Below, one piece after another: positions 63,216 through 64,000 of a stretch of DNA of 64,000 nucleotides. Source of the stretch: Opisthocomus hoazin. Its lineage: Eukaryota; Chordata; Aves; Opisthocomiformes; Opisthocomidae. Within the stretch, counting starts at the first letter, position 1, and every line of letters starts with the position of its first letter. The notes below the pieces were generated by a model. It did no database searches, was not told where the DNA came from, and was given only the letters and a program-made list of their open reading frames with translations. The position numbers were made by a program, and so were the translations under genes. Location of the stretch: positions 15,748,677 to 15,812,676 of the forward strand of contig NC_134429.1 of the NCBI RefSeq assembly GCF_030867145.1, read 5' to 3'.

Positions 63216-64000
63216 CTCCAGACCCAGTAAAAAGTATTTATTTTAATTACGATAAGCCCCAGATGTAGGGTGAAAAAATAGTTACAAAAAAAATCCCCCC
63301 CCATCCCTCCTTTTACATATAAATATTAAAAATCCCTCTACGTCTTTGCTTTCTGTCTAGAGCAAGAAGGTGCCCCACAAGACAACATGCAGCACCTGAG
63401 CTACCAGCAGTGGTTTCCCTCTCAAAACTGCAAAGGGAATATTAAAAAAACCCTTAAGCAAGCCCCTTGTCCCCATCCAGATTTCACACTGGTGCCAAAC
63501 TGGCTGCGATGGGACGGAGGTTTGGGGCCGCGCGGTGATTTCAGGGCTTGCAGTTTCCCGGGCGTAGAGGCCAGGCACGGCGGCGAGCGAAGCAGCGGCA
63601 GGAACCATCTGCACTTGTCCAGGGAAACTTTTGGGCCGGGAAATCGCGTCTGACCTCGCTTCAGGGGGGACAGGAGGGAGAACCAGGTACTGCATCCACA
63701 CCATGGTTACATCTTTGGCACGTCGGCTTTTCCCTTTGCACTCGGAAATTAAAGCTAATCCCAGGAGCCACAGCATCCCGGCAGAGCCTTTCTGCAGCCT
63801 GCAGCATCCTCCAGCCCTGTCCCCAGCCCCGCTGTCCCCAGTTTCCCCATCAGCATCCTCTGCTGACAGTCTCTCCCAGAAAAACCTGGGATCCGGGGCT
63901 GGCTAGTTGCATCCGCAGCCCAGATAGCCCCAGCTGGCTTCCCCAACCGAGGGGCTGGCACCACGGGGTGCTGCACCTACAGCTGCACTGAGTAAAAGAA
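63216..64000 (-). other. Probable 3' UTR of the neighbouring minus-strand gene (ECE1 by synteny)
   Basis: On the minus strand this stretch has no significant coding potential and ends in a credible polyadenylation signal. In human, ECE1 lies upstream of EIF4G3 on the same strand, so its 3' end would fall here if gene order is conserved. No ECE1 coding residues are visible in the window, so the identity is inference from gene order only and the upstream limit is unknown. Confidence 0.45.
63237..63247 (-). terminator. Overlapping polyadenylation signals (ATTAAA/AATAAA)
   Basis: The minus strand reads GTAATTAAAATAAATAC, containing both ATTAAA and AATAAA. A U-rich stretch (CTTCTTTTTTTCTG) follows about 30-45 bases downstream near 63190-63205, as expected of a downstream element. 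Cleavage would fall near 63215-63225. Confidence 0.6.

Overview
The window looks like vertebrate nuclear DNA, most probably from a bird. It has no compact operon-like genes. It carries 5'-truncated LINE copies with the archosaur CR1 tail (8-base ATTCTATG-type repeats), few other interspersed repeats, and one very GC-rich CpG island. The repeat content is low, as expected for a small avian chromosome.

The main gene is the 5' part of EIF4G3 (eIF4GII, a translation-initiation scaffold) on the minus strand. Three coding exons can be placed at base resolution. Exon 1 (57675 down to 57491) lies in the CpG island and encodes an alanine/proline-rich N-terminus starting MSLPQK. Exon 2 (14301 to 14226, 76 bases) encodes IPRGPVQQPLEDRIFTPTVS and a few more residues. 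Exon 3 (13237 to 13109, 129 bases) encodes VTQVARQPG followed by HEINKGHPNLAATPPGHASS. Phases join cleanly (2, then 0, then 0). Intron 1 is about 43.2 kb, intron 2 about 1 kb, and intron 3 runs off the left edge. The PABP-, eIF4E- and eIF4A-binding parts of the protein are encoded outside the window.

Layout: 1-13108 is intron 3, with a minus-strand CR1 and an older plus-strand CR1 tail beside it. 13109-14301 holds exons 3 and 2 with the intron between them. 14302-57490 is intron 1: mostly unremarkable non-coding sequence with two good CR1 fragments, one doubtful one, short simple repeats and two small CpG clusters. 57100-57490 is an extreme run of G and C tracts at the start of intron 1. 57491-58580 is exon 1, the 5' UTR and the promoter CpG island. 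58571-58823 is a 40-base minisatellite in which each unit carries an ATGGCGGC (YY1-like) core. 58824-63215 appears intergenic. Near 63240 there is a minus-strand polyadenylation signal, so 63220-64000 is probably the 3' end of the next upstream gene. From human gene order this would be ECE1, but no ECE1 coding sequence is visible.

I found no cryptic mobile system, CRISPR array, RNA gene or unknown multi-gene system. The most interesting points are the promoter-proximal YY1-like minisatellite, the G-tract/skew-flip zone at the first splice donor, the phase-shifting 76-base exon 2, and the polyalanine repeats in exon 1. The many other open reading frames are chance openings in GC-rich or intronic DNA and are not annotated.
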